Assembly: GCF_000024545.1 (NCBI RefSeq)
Contig: NC_013947.1
Location: 6,076,001-6,140,000, forward strand
Direction of reading: 5' to 3'
Source of the DNA: Stackebrandtia nassauensis DSM 44728
GTDB lineage: Bacteria; Actinomycetota; Actinomycetes; Mycobacteriales; Micromonosporaceae
DNA length: 64,000 bases
A program made the position numbers and the translations under genes. This document shows positions 51,090 through 59,106 of the stretch, piece after piece (position 1 is the first letter of the stretch; the number at the start of each line of letters is the position of its first letter). Below the pieces are notes generated by a model. It had not been told where the DNA came from. It ran no database searches and saw nothing but the letters and a program-made list of their open reading frames with translations.

Positions 51090-51299
51090 ATGAGTACACA
51101 CAGTCTGCTCGAAGAGGTCAAATTCCTGACCGTCGCCGAGGTGGCCGAACTCATGCGGGTGTCGAAGATGACCGTCTACCGCCTGGTTCACGCCGGCAGC
51201 CTCGCCGCGGTCCGGGTCGGCCGGTCGTTCCGGGTGCCGGAGCACGCCGTGCAGGAGTACCTGGCGACGACGTTCCGTGACGACAAACGCGGCGTCTAG
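51090..51299 (+). CDS. BldC-like excisionase-family helix-turn-helix protein (Rv0500A-like)
   Basis: This 69-residue MerR-type/excisionase HTH protein is almost entirely the DNA-binding domain: FLTVAEVAELMRVSKMTVYRLVHAGSLAAVRVGRSFRVPEHAVQEYL. It is conserved across Actinobacteria next to the bS22 gene, and BldC, a developmental regulator, is a related protein. The ATG at 51090 has GGTGGGA upstream; an upstream in-frame ATG is less likely. It is probably a transcription factor, not a phage excisionase. Confidence 0.9.
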   Translation: MSTHSLLEEVKFLTVAEVAELMRVSKMTVYRLVHAGSLAAVRVGRSFRVPEHAVQEYLATTFRDDKRGV

Positions 51300-51307
51300 G
51301 GCTGGCT

Positions 51308-51375
51308 GCTAGCGTGGTGGCCCCCGCCGGGGTTGATCTCGCCCGGCGTGCGTTGACATGCGTCACCACGCTAGC
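51308..51375. repeat. 12-bp inverted repeat enclosing a TTGACA box
   Basis: GCTAGCGTGGTG (51308-51319) and CACCACGCTAGC (51364-51375) are exact inverted copies 44 nt apart between the HTH and bS22 genes. TTGACA (51353-51358) lies inside, and TAGCCT (51372-51377) overlaps the right arm. The arms could be an operator or, if transcribed, an RNA stem. Confidence 0.55.
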
Positions 51376-51465
51376 CTTAGCGGGTTGCTGTCACAGCGCG
51401 TCCGCTGGTTCGGTCGCACGACAGCGCGTTCCCGTGTCACTCAATAACAACTGCGAGGAAAATCT

Positions 51466-51567
51466 ATGGGCTCGGTCGTCAAGAAGCGGCGTAAGCGCAT
51501 GGCCAAGAAGAAGCACCGCAAGCTGCTGCGGCGAACCCGCGTGCAGCGTCGCCGCCAAGGCAAGTAG
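51466..51567 (+). CDS. 30S ribosomal protein bS22
   Basis: This 33-residue, extremely basic protein ([20 protein letters not shown]...RRRQGK) is the actinobacterial small-subunit protein bS22 of the AURKAIP1/COX24 type (Rv0500B in M. tuberculosis). It binds near the decoding-centre rRNA helices. GAGGAAAA lies six nt before the ATG. It is easily missed because of its size. It is followed after 12 nt by the epimerase gene, the order seen in mycobacteria. Confidence 0.95.
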   Translation: MGSVVKKRRKRMAKKKHRKLLRRTRVQRRRQGK

Positions 51568-51579
51568 CCCTCAACGCCT

Positions 51580-52578
51580 ATGACCCCCACGACCGTCCTG
51601 GTCACCGGTGCCGACCGGTATCTCGCCGGTCGATTGGTGGCGCGCCTGACGGCCGACGAACGGGTGAAACGGGTCTTCGGCATCGACACCGACTCCCTGG
51701 ACGGCAACGGTGACCTCAGCCGGATCCTGACCGAAGAACGTGTCGACACCGTGGTGCACGCCGCCGTCGCCGCCTCGGCGGTGCGGGCCGGTGGTCGCAC
51801 CGCTCAGAAGGAATCCAACGTCCTGGGCACGATGCACCTGCTGGCCGCGTGCCAGCGGGCCGAATCGGTGCGCCGGGTGGTCGTCAAGTCCTCGGTCGCC
51901 GCCTACGGCGCGTCGGCCCGCGACCCGGCGGTATTCACGGAGGACACCGAACTGCGGGCCGCGCCCCGGGGCGAGTTCGCCTCCGACGTCGCCGAGGTCG
52001 AGGCGTACGCGCGTGGTTTCGCGCGCCGCCGCGAGAACGCCTCGGTGACGGTGCTGCGGCTGGCGCCGCTGCTGGGGCCCACCTCCGACACCTCACTGAC
52101 CCGGTACTTCTCGTTGCCGGTGGTGCCGACGGTGCTGGGCTACGACCCCCGGGTGCAGTTCCTGCACATCGAGGACGCGCTGGACGTGCTGCACAAGGTG
52201 ACCCTGGACGACCACCGCGCCCCCCGCGGCCGTCCCGACGTCTACAACGTGGCCGGTCCCGGCGCGCTGCTGCTGTCGCAGTCGATCCGGCGGGCCGGGC
52301 GGGTCGCCGCGCCGACCCCGGAACTGCTGCTGCGCGGCTTCGCCGCCGTGGCGAAGGGCCGTGGCCTGGTGGACTTCTCGCTGGACCAGCTGGACTTCCT
52401 GAAGTTCGGCCGCGTCGTCGACTGCGGTCACCTGACCCAGACGTACCGGATCACCCCCCGGCCCACCAGCGAGGCCTTCGACGACTTCGTCACCGGGCAC
52501 GCCCTGATGTCGGTGCTGGGCGGCGAGAGCATCACCGGTGCGTCCGCCCGCGACAAGAGGAGCGACAGTGGACGCTGA
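51580..52578 (+). CDS. NAD-dependent epimerase/dehydratase (Rv0501-like)
   Basis: This 332-residue extended SDR opens TVLVTGADRYLAGRLVARL, where GADRYLAG is a degenerate Gly motif. It lacks a clear Tyr-x3-Lys. It resembles mycobacterial GalE2 (Rv0501), whose reaction is not established. No good ribosome site is seen at the ATG, but it follows bS22 after 12 nt and is probably co-transcribed. Its end overlaps the acyltransferase start by 11 nt. Confidence 0.87.
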   Translation: MTPTTVLVTGADRYLAGRLVARLTADERVKRVFGIDTDSLDGNGDLSRILTEERVDTVVHAAVAASAVRAGGRTAQKESNVLGTMHLLAACQRAESVRRVVVKSSVAAYGASARDPAVFTEDTELRAAPRGEFASDVAEVEAYARGFARRRENASVTVLRLAPLLGPTSDTSLTRYFSLPVVPTVLGYDPRVQFLHIEDALDVLHKVTLDDHRAPRGRPDVYNVAGPGALLLSQSIRRAGRVAAPTPELLLRGFAAVAKGRGLVDFSLDQLDFLKFGRVVDCGHLTQTYRITPRPTSEAFDDFVTGHALMSVLGGESITGASARDKRSDSGR

Positions 52579-53413
52579 CCGTGTGGCCGAGGCGCTGGAG
52601 GAACTGGCCAACCTGTTCACCAAGCGCATGACCGGCGACTACGAGGTCGACGAGTTCGGCTTCGACGCCGAGCTGACCGAGCAGGTCGCGTTCCGGGCGC
52701 TGCGGCCGCTGTACCGCAAGTGGTTCCGCGTCGAGACCTCCGGCCTGGACAACGTGCCCGACAAGGGCGCGGCACTGCTGGTGGGCAACCACTCCGGCAC
52801 CATCGCCATGGACGCGATGATGGTGCAGCTGGCGCTGTTCGACGAACACCCCGCGCAGCGGCACCTGCGGCTGCTGGCCGCCGATTTCGTGTTCAAGTCG
52901 CCGGTGCTGGGCGAGTACGCCCGCAAACTGGGCGCGACGCTGGCCTCCAACACCGACGCCGAGCGGCTTTTGGGCGCAGGGGAGGTCGTCGGGGTGTTCC
53001 CCGAGGGCACCAAGGGCATCGGCAAGCCGTACTGGGATCGCTACAAGCTGCAACGCTTCGGGCGCGGCGGTTTCGTGTCGACGGCGCTGCGCACCGGCAC
53101 CCCGATCATCCCGGTGTCGATCGTGGGCGCCGAGGAGATCTACCCGATCATCGGCGACGTGCCGGTGCTGGCGCGGCTGCTGAAGCTGCCGTACTTCCCC
53201 ATCACCCCGACCTTCCCGCTGCTGGGCCCGCTGGGCGCGGTGCCGCTGCCCAGCAAGTGGATGATCGACTTCGGCGAGCCGATCCCCACCGAGGGGATGG
53301 CGCACCTGGCCGACGACCCGCTGGAGGTCTTCAACCTCGCCGACCGGGTCAAGGAGACCATCGCCGGGACCCTGCGTGAGCTGCTGAAGCGGCGCGGCCC
53401 CGCGTTCCAGTGA
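52568..53413 (+). CDS. Lysophospholipid acyltransferase (PlsC-like, Rv0502-like)
   Basis: This acyltransferase of about 281 residues probably acts in glycerolipid synthesis at the membrane. The catalytic His/Asp box reads NHSGTIAMD, with six residues between His and Asp instead of the four of classic PlsC. FPEGTKG is the phosphate-binding block, and IIPVSIVGAEE is block IV. This longer spacing is found in the MGAT-like LPLAT branch. GTG at 52568 has GAGGAG upstream. Confidence 0.9.
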   Translation: MDADRVAEALEELANLFTKRMTGDYEVDEFGFDAELTEQVAFRALRPLYRKWFRVETSGLDNVPDKGAALLVGNHSGTIAMDAMMVQLALFDEHPAQRHLRLLAADFVFKSPVLGEYARKLGATLASNTDAERLLGAGEVVGVFPEGTKGIGKPYWDRYKLQRFGRGGFVSTALRTGTPIIPVSIVGAEEIYPIIGDVPVLARLLKLPYFPITPTFPLLGPLGAVPLPSKWMIDFGEPIPTEGMAHLADDPLEVFNLADRVKETIAGTLRELLKRRGPAFQ

Positions 53414-53433
53414 TCGCCGTTTAGGCTTGGTGC

Positions 53434-53760
53434 ATGGAGATCAACGGTTTCCCCGCGGTGCTCGTCATCGAAGGCTGGACGGAGTTCGGCATCTCGGCCG
53501 TCGCGGCGCTGCTGTCGCTGGCCGCCCTGCTGCACTGTGCGCTGCAGAAACCCTCGGCCTTCCCCGCTGTCGGGCCGCTCACCAAGGGCCTGTGGCTGGG
53601 CATCCTCGCCGGATGCATCCTGCTGTCGATGCTGGGCATCGGCGGGGGCGGCGTCGGGGCCGGGCTGGGTCTGATCGGCATCATCGGCCTGATCGCCTCA
53701 CTGGTCTACCTGCTGGACATCCGCCCCGCGATCCGGGACCTCGGCTCGAACCCGTGGTGA
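53434..53760 (+). CDS. DUF2516-family membrane protein
   Basis: This 108-residue small membrane protein has three predicted helices (about 17-38, 50-68 and 73-94) including the glycine-rich GIGGGGVGAGLGLIGIIGLI. It matches the actinobacterial DUF2516 family, of unknown role. TAGGCT (53422-53427) lies six nt before the ATG and there is no Shine-Dalgarno. Its stop overlaps the hydrolase start (GTGA). Confidence 0.85.
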   Translation: MEINGFPAVLVIEGWTEFGISAVAALLSLAALLHCALQKPSAFPAVGPLTKGLWLGILAGCILLSMLGIGGGGVGAGLGLIGIIGLIASLVYLLDIRPAIRDLGSNPW

Positions 53761-54500
53761 CCACCCTGGTGCGCGGCTCGGGCGAGCCGGTGACGGTGTT
53801 CGCCCACGGGCTGGGCGCCGACATCGCCGACACCCGGCCGCTGGGCAGCGGCGTGGACGGCACCAAGGTCTTCTACACCGCGCGCGCCCACGACGGCGTC
53901 GCCGTCGAACGCTTCGACTACGCCGTCCTGGCCGCCGACCTGCGGGCCGTGGCCGACGAGCACGACGCCACCCGGGCGCTGGGGGTGAGCATGGGCGCGG
54001 GCGCGCTGTGCCACCTGATCGCCGAGACCCCCGACCGCTTCGCCCGGCTGGTGTTCTTCCTGCCCGCCGTCGTCGACGAACCCCGCGCCGATGTGGCCCG
54101 GCTGCGGCTGACGGCCCTGGACGAGGCGGTCGCGCACGGCGACGGCGACGCGGCGGCCGCGCTCATCGCCGCCGAACTGCCCGCCTCGGTGCGCGACACC
54201 CCGGCCGGGCGCGCCTACGCCGCCGCGCGGGCCAAGATCCTGTGCCAGCCCAGCATGCGCGGCATCCCGGCCCGGCTGGCCGGACAGGTCGCGGTCGCCG
54301 ATCCGGCCGCGCTGTCGCGGGTGACGGCCGAGGCACTGGTGCTGGGTTGCGAGGGCGACGCGGCGCATCCGGCGGCGGTCGCCCGGCGGCTCGCGGAACT
54401 GCTCCCGTCGTCACGGTTGCACATATTCGAGGACCCGAATGTGATGTGGACCCACAGAACTGAACTGCGCGAACGCATTGGACACTTTCTCAACTCGTGA
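53757..54500 (+). CDS. Alpha/beta-hydrolase fold protein
   Basis: This is a 247-residue cytoplasmic hydrolase. FAHGLGAD is the oxyanion-side motif, and the nucleophile elbow reads LGVSMGAGAL (Ser near 80, G-x-S-x-G). A late Asp appears in LGCEGDAAHP. The expected C-terminal His is replaced or shifted (VMWTHRTEL). GTG at 53757 overlaps the DUF2516 stop by 4 nt, setting the start. Substrate unknown. Confidence 0.82.
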   Translation: MTTLVRGSGEPVTVFAHGLGADIADTRPLGSGVDGTKVFYTARAHDGVAVERFDYAVLAADLRAVADEHDATRALGVSMGAGALCHLIAETPDRFARLVFFLPAVVDEPRADVARLRLTALDEAVAHGDGDAAAALIAAELPASVRDTPAGRAYAAARAKILCQPSMRGIPARLAGQVAVADPAALSRVTAEALVLGCEGDAAHPAAVARRLAELLPSSRLHIFEDPNVMWTHRTELRERIGHFLNS

Positions 54501-54523
54501 CCTGGCCACGCTAGGGTCTTGCC

Positions 54524-55327
54524 ATGCGTGATCTGGCTGCCGGTGTGCGATACCTGGCCCGAGGCTTCGGTATGTGGGGCCGCCGTCCGAAACTGATGCT
54601 GTTCGGCGCGATCCCGGCACTGCTGGCGGCGCTGCTGTTGCTGGGCGCCCTGATCGGGCTGGGCTTCGGCATCACCGACCTGACCGACTGGATGACCGGC
54701 TTCGCCGAGAGCTGGCCGCAGTGGCTGGAGACCACGATCCAGGTGTTCGCCGGTGTCGTCATCTTCGCGCTGGCGATCTGGCTGTCCATTCTGGTGTTCA
54801 CGACCCTGACGCTGCTGATCGGCGACCCGTTCTACGAGAAGATCGCCGAGGCCGTCGACGACGAGCTGGGCGGAGCGCCGGTCGTCGAACGCGGCATCTG
54901 GAAGGCGATCTCGATCTCGCTGCGCGACAACCTGCGCATGCTCGGCAAGTCGATCGTGATCGGCGTACTGCTGTTCGCGCTGGGCTTCGTCCCGGTCGTG
55001 GGCACCGTGCTGGCGATCATCATCGGGGCGCTGGTCGGGGGCTGGTTCCTCAGCGTCGAGCTGTCGGGCTACGCGTTCCAGCGGCGCGGTCACCGCTACC
55101 CGCAGTACCGCCGGATGCTGGGCCGCCGCCGGGGACTGGCGATCGGCCTGGGCACCTGCGTGTTCCTGCTGTTCCTGATCCCGCTGGGCGCGGTGCTGGT
55201 CATGCCCGCCGCCGTTGCCGGATCGACGCTGCTGGCCCGCGATGTGCTGGGCGAGAACGTACAGCGGCCCGCACAGCAGCCGACCCACGTGCCGCCGCCG
55301 TCGAACTTCTACCCTCCGCAGCGGTAG
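54524..55327 (+). CDS. EI24-domain membrane protein
   Basis: This 267-residue membrane protein is of the EI24/CysZ-like family with four or so long helices. It opens with RDLAAGVRYLARGFGMW and has the conserved TLLIGDPFYEKIAEAVDDELG loop. It ends in a Pro-rich tail. CysZ relatives carry sulfate, but that function is not demonstrated for actinobacterial members. TAGGGT (54512-54517) lies 6 nt before the ATG (leaderless type). A terminator with a T-tract follows. Confidence 0.88.
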   Translation: MRDLAAGVRYLARGFGMWGRRPKLMLFGAIPALLAALLLLGALIGLGFGITDLTDWMTGFAESWPQWLETTIQVFAGVVIFALAIWLSILVFTTLTLLIGDPFYEKIAEAVDDELGGAPVVERGIWKAISISLRDNLRMLGKSIVIGVLLFALGFVPVVGTVLAIIIGALVGGWFLSVELSGYAFQRRGHRYPQYRRMLGRRRGLAIGLGTCVFLLFLIPLGAVLVMPAAVAGSTLLARDVLGENVQRPAQQPTHVPPPSNFYPPQR

Positions 55328-55330
55328 CGA

Positions 55331-55358
55331 AGCGCGGACGGACGCGTCCGCGCTTTTT
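55331..55358 (+). terminator. Intrinsic terminator after EI24 gene
   Basis: A 10-bp stem (55331-55340 with 55345-55354) with a GACG loop is followed by a T-run ending at 55358, directly after the EI24 stop. Confidence 0.85.
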
Positions 55359-55549
55359 GACGTTTTTCTGACGACTTCACCACGGGAATCCGACGCGGCA
55401 ATTGTTACCGTTGCCGTACCTCACTGTGAATTGTGAACTTTCGCAGCCGGAATCCCTTGTGCCCGAATACATCTGGAGAATTGCCGACGGTGTTAACGTT
55501 TACTCGGAAACCCTCCAGCCCCGTGGCCTTGAAGTGAAGGACCCCCACC
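55359..55549. promoter_or_regulatory. Upstream region of the three-gene cassette
   Basis: This 191-nt AT-richer segment contains several T-rich patches and GTTAAC. A promoter is expected here, but I could not choose convincing -35/-10 boxes. AAGGA precedes the first gene's ATG. Confidence 0.3.
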
Positions 55550-56065
55550 ATGGGCGAGATAACCGACCGGGTCGACAGGATGGTCGTCCGCGCCACCTCC
55601 CCCGACAACAACATCATGGCCGCGTTCACGGGCGGCCGGACGCTGGAAATCCAGTTCCGTCCCGGGACCTACCGCGCGTACTCCCGGCACGCGCTCCAAC
55701 ATCAACTGTCGCAATTGGGACCGTTGGTCTTCACCGGTTATCGGCGTGGCCTCAACCAGGTCATCCAGTCGGTCACCGGCTCCACCGAACCGGCCTCGGA
55801 GGACTGGGACGCCAACCGGCGCCGGTACCGCCAGGCCCAGGAGAAACTCGTCGCCCGCGCCTTCTCGCCGAACCGACGGCTGCGCGCGCAGGCCGAGGGA
55901 CTGCTGCACTGGACCGTCGAGATCAAGGACGGCACGCTGGCCGAGCTCTCCGAGGCCGACTTCTGCCGCGAGGCGTCGAAGCTCGTCGACCGGATCCTCA
56001 ACGACCACAACATCAAGATCGGCGAGCTGCAGAAACGGCATCTGGGCCTGCGCGCGCCGCGCTGA
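55550..56065 (+). CDS. Unknown protein, first gene of an ESX-like cassette
   Basis: This 171-residue soluble protein is unrecognised. Its N-terminus (EITDRVDRMVVRATSPDNNIMAAFTGGRTLEIQFRPGTYRAYS) resembles the small beta-domain of YbaB-like or ESX-associated chaperone proteins. The C-terminal half is helical and charged. AAGGACCCCACC precedes the ATG. It begins a three-gene unit with short gaps. Possible role: helper or chaperone of the two following proteins, by analogy only. Confidence 0.75.
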   Translation: MGEITDRVDRMVVRATSPDNNIMAAFTGGRTLEIQFRPGTYRAYSRHALQHQLSQLGPLVFTGYRRGLNQVIQSVTGSTEPASEDWDANRRRYRQAQEKLVARAFSPNRRLRAQAEGLLHWTVEIKDGTLAELSEADFCREASKLVDRILNDHNIKIGELQKRHLGLRAPR

Positions 56066-56078
56066 AAGAGGAAATACA

Positions 56079-56552
56079 TTGGGCGACAAAGAGAACAACC
56101 TCGGCCTGGAGCTGGGACAGCTGTGGCTGTGCTCCCGCGTGCTCCTGCCGGAGGCCGCGAACGTCTACGTCGGAATGGCGAACAAGGCCACCGAGACCGG
56201 AAACCACACCGACGCCTTCAACGACACGCTGTACAACGGCACCGCCTACGCGTCCAGCCCGATCTCCGCGGCGTGGACCGAACTGCTGGGCCAGTTCCAG
56301 GACGTCATGTCGATCTCGGCGCAGAACCTCTACGACGTGTGCGACGTGCTCGACCGGACCCGGGAGTCCTTCGCCAAGAACGACGGCATGAACGCCGAGC
56401 AGATCGGCTCGGCCATGAACGAGACCGTCCAGGGATACCAGAACGGCGACTACCGGGACAAGGACGTCGTCGAACCCGGTGAACGCCCGAAGCCGAAGGA
56501 CGACGGTCCGGGCGGACTGCGCGACAACCCCAACTACGACCGGGGCGAATAG
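56079..56552 (+). CDS. Unknown helical protein, second gene of the cassette
   Basis: This is a protein of about 157 residues, TTG start at 56079 with GAGG seven nt upstream. The middle is helical with a WTELLGQF segment and LYDVCDVLDRTRESFAKND, resembling WXG100/ESAT-6-like helical hairpins, although the WxG motif itself is absent. The last 35 residues are disordered (ERPKPKDDGPGGLRDNPNYDRGE). ESX-type export is speculation. It is followed 8 nt later by the third gene. Confidence 0.7.
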   Translation: MGDKENNLGLELGQLWLCSRVLLPEAANVYVGMANKATETGNHTDAFNDTLYNGTAYASSPISAAWTELLGQFQDVMSISAQNLYDVCDVLDRTRESFAKNDGMNAEQIGSAMNETVQGYQNGDYRDKDVVEPGERPKPKDDGPGGLRDNPNYDRGE

Positions 56553-56560
56553 GAGTATTC

Positions 56561-57733
56561 GTGGGAGTGAAGTACGGTCCGTCGAAGGACCAGATCAAGC
56601 AGATGGCCGAGGAAGTAAGGGAAGCGGCCATCCGGGTCAAGGGCGAGAAGGAACTGCGGATGTGCCCCAAGACGGGGCACGGCAGCGAGTGGGCGGGCCA
56701 GCTCGCCGTCGACGCCAACGGCGCCATGAACACGTACCAGCCCGAGGGGAAGTACGGCGACTACGGCATCGGCGAGGACAACCGGTACCTCGGCACGGCC
56801 AAGGACTGGGCGACGCTCGAATCGGGGTACCAGTGGATTCCCGGCGAGTTCGAGAGATACCTGATGCCGGAACCGCACGACTTCGACGCCCTTGTGGACT
56901 CCGCGCAGAAGCTCACCAAGGACTTCGTCAACGTCGGCCAGGCCAAGGATCCGGCCAACGTCCCGGCGGGCACCCCCACGTCGGTGGCGCCGGGCACCTC
57001 GGCGGTCGACCAGCCGATCCGGTTGAGCATGGGCTTCACCAGCGACTGGAGCGGGCACTTCGCGGACGGCTTCCAGCGGTATCTGTCGGAGATACCCGAC
57101 GTGACCCGCAGGCAGGCCGTCGTCGCCGAGACCCTGTACGAGGCGGCGGTGGCCGCGCGCGACATCTACGGCGCCGGGCGCGAGGAACTGGGCAACATCG
57201 CCAAGAACGCCAAACTGGCGATCGAGGGGGTCGAGGCGGGCAAGAGCACCGGCGGTTGCGCCGGTTCCAGCATGGCCACCGGCTTCGCCCTGATCGCGGC
57301 CGCCGCGACCGTGGCGGCCGGTGTGTCGACGCTTCCGATCTCGGGCCCCGCGGTGATCAGCGGGGCGATGGCGGCGGGCAACTGGACGATCGTGGTGGGC
57401 ATCAGCTCGGCGATCGCCGCCGGTTCGCCGTTGATCCCGGCGCCGGAGAAGATCGAGCTGCTGGCCTCCGACGTCGACGGCGTCATCGAGAAGATGAAGG
57501 AGGCGTTGACCAAACGCGAGAAGACGGTCACCGACTCCGAGGAGGCGTTCGCCAAGAAGCTGGGGGCCAACTCGGAGATGGTCGAGAAGAACAAGGTCAC
57601 CGGCAAGGACGGCGGGAAGTCGCAGGACAACGCCTTCTTCCCGAGGCGTCCGGCGATGCTCGACATGAGCACCGACCTCAAAGACCTCAAGGACCCCGCG
57701 ACCGGCTTCACCCACCCGGTCGCCGCGTCCTGA
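56561..57733 (+). CDS. Unknown 390-residue protein, third gene of the cassette
   Basis: The N-terminal region up to about 110 is helical, with PSKDQIKQMAEEVREAAIRVKGEKEL and a helical turn rich in Trp and Tyr. A Pro/Ala-rich linker follows (about 125-145). A hydrophobic, glycine/alanine-rich segment (about 245-290: ATGFALIAAAATVAAGVST...IVVGISSAIAAGSPL) is followed by a coiled-coil helix (about 298-345). The layout recalls LXG/PE-like type VII effectors with a pore-like middle. No catalytic domain is seen. GTG start with AGGAG seven nt upstream. Confidence 0.72.
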   Translation: MGVKYGPSKDQIKQMAEEVREAAIRVKGEKELRMCPKTGHGSEWAGQLAVDANGAMNTYQPEGKYGDYGIGEDNRYLGTAKDWATLESGYQWIPGEFERYLMPEPHDFDALVDSAQKLTKDFVNVGQAKDPANVPAGTPTSVAPGTSAVDQPIRLSMGFTSDWSGHFADGFQRYLSEIPDVTRRQAVVAETLYEAAVAARDIYGAGREELGNIAKNAKLAIEGVEAGKSTGGCAGSSMATGFALIAAAATVAAGVSTLPISGPAVISGAMAAGNWTIVVGISSAIAAGSPLIPAPEKIELLASDVDGVIEKMKEALTKREKTVTDSEEAFAKKLGANSEMVEKNKVTGKDGGKSQDNAFFPRRPAMLDMSTDLKDLKDPATGFTHPVAAS

Positions 57734-57788
57734 CCGGGGTGCGGCCTCCACGCGCCAGCGCCGCGACCTCCCGGTTAGCCTCGACGAC

Positions 57789-58988
57789 ATGTGGTTCGAG
57801 GAGATGTGGCGGGAGCTGGCGCCGATCGGCCGGTTCGACGGGACCGGCGGCTACCGGCGGTTCACGTACACCCCGGCGGAGCTGGAGTGCCGGGCGTGGT
57901 TCACCGCGCAGGCCACCAGCCGGGGGTTGAGCGTCGAGACCGATCGCAACGGCAACCTGTGGGCCTGGTGGGGTGACGCGGACGCCGGTGGGGCCATCGC
58001 GACCGGCAGCCATCTCGACTCGGTGCCCGACGGCGGGGCTTTCGACGGTCCGCTGGGGATCGTGAGCGCGTTCGCCGCCATCGATCTGTTGCGCCAGGCG
58101 GGTTTCACGCCGGGCAAGCCGATCGCGGTGGCGGCCTTCGCCGAGGAGGAGGGCGCCCGGTTCGGCGTCGCGTGCCTGGGCTCGCGGCTGCTGTCGGGGG
58201 CGATCACGCCGGAGGCGGCGCGGGCGCTGACCGACGACAACGGGGTGACGCTGGCCGACGCGATGGCCACGATCGGCGCCGACCCGGATGCGATCGGCCG
58301 CGACGAGCGGCTGCTGTCGCGCATCGACGCGTACGTGGAGCTGCACATCGAGCAGGGCCGGGCCCAGGTGGACATGGACGCGCCGGTCGCGGTGGCCGAG
58401 GCGATCTGGCCGCACGGGCGCTGGCGGATGGACTTCACCGGCCGCGCCGACCACGCCGGGACCACGAGGCTTGAGGACCGGGCCGACCCGATGCTGACCT
58501 ACGCCAACACGGTGCTGGCCGCCCGTAAGAAGGCCCGGCTGGCCGGGGCGGTGGCCACTGTGGGCAGGATCGTGTGCGAACCCAACGGCACCAACGCGAT
58601 CCCGTCGCGGGTGCGCGCCTGGCTGGACGCGCGCGCCCCCGAGCTGGCCGCGCTGGAGCAGGTCGTCACCGAACTGGAGCAGGCGACGGTGGAGCGGGCG
58701 GGCCGGGACGGCACCTCGGTGACGGTCAGCCGCGAGTCCTACAGCCCGCACGTGGCCTTCGACGTGCCGCTGCGCGACCGGCTGGCGGGCGTCCTGGGTG
58801 GCGCCCCGTTGCTGGCCACCGGCGCCGGGCACGACGCCGGGGTGCTGGCGGCGTCGATCCCCACGGCGATGCTGTTCGTGCGCAACCCGACCGGGGTGTC
58901 GCACTCCCCCGCCGAGAACGCCGAGATGCCGGACTGCCTGGCGGGGGCTGACGCCCTCGCCACCGTCCTGAGGGAGCTGGCCGCGTGA
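57789..58988 (+). CDS. M20-family amidohydrolase (AllC-like), linked to hutF
   Basis: This 399-residue enzyme is of the allantoate amidohydrolase/hydantoinase-carbamoylase type. The metal-site motifs are GSHLDSVPDGGAFDG (near 74-88), AEEEGARF (near 118-125), ELHIEQG (near 181-187) and the late His in ATGAGHDAG. GRADHAGTT marks the dimer lid. Its neighbour is hutF and no allantoin genes are near, so it may work on N-formylglutamate or a related compound. TAGCCT (57776-57781) lies 7 nt before the ATG. Confidence 0.88.
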   Translation: MWFEEMWRELAPIGRFDGTGGYRRFTYTPAELECRAWFTAQATSRGLSVETDRNGNLWAWWGDADAGGAIATGSHLDSVPDGGAFDGPLGIVSAFAAIDLLRQAGFTPGKPIAVAAFAEEEGARFGVACLGSRLLSGAITPEAARALTDDNGVTLADAMATIGADPDAIGRDERLLSRIDAYVELHIEQGRAQVDMDAPVAVAEAIWPHGRWRMDFTGRADHAGTTRLEDRADPMLTYANTVLAARKKARLAGAVATVGRIVCEPNGTNAIPSRVRAWLDARAPELAALEQVVTELEQATVERAGRDGTSVTVSRESYSPHVAFDVPLRDRLAGVLGGAPLLATGAGHDAGVLAASIPTAMLFVRNPTGVSHSPAENAEMPDCLAGADALATVLRELAA

Positions 58989-59106
58989 AGGGGGCCGCCA
59001 TCCTCCTCCCCACTTCTGATCGTAGAACGGGCCACGCGCGGCCTGTCGAGCCCGGCGGCCGAGCGCTGTGGACAACATTCGGCCTGTGGAGGAAGGCTTC
59101 GCCATC

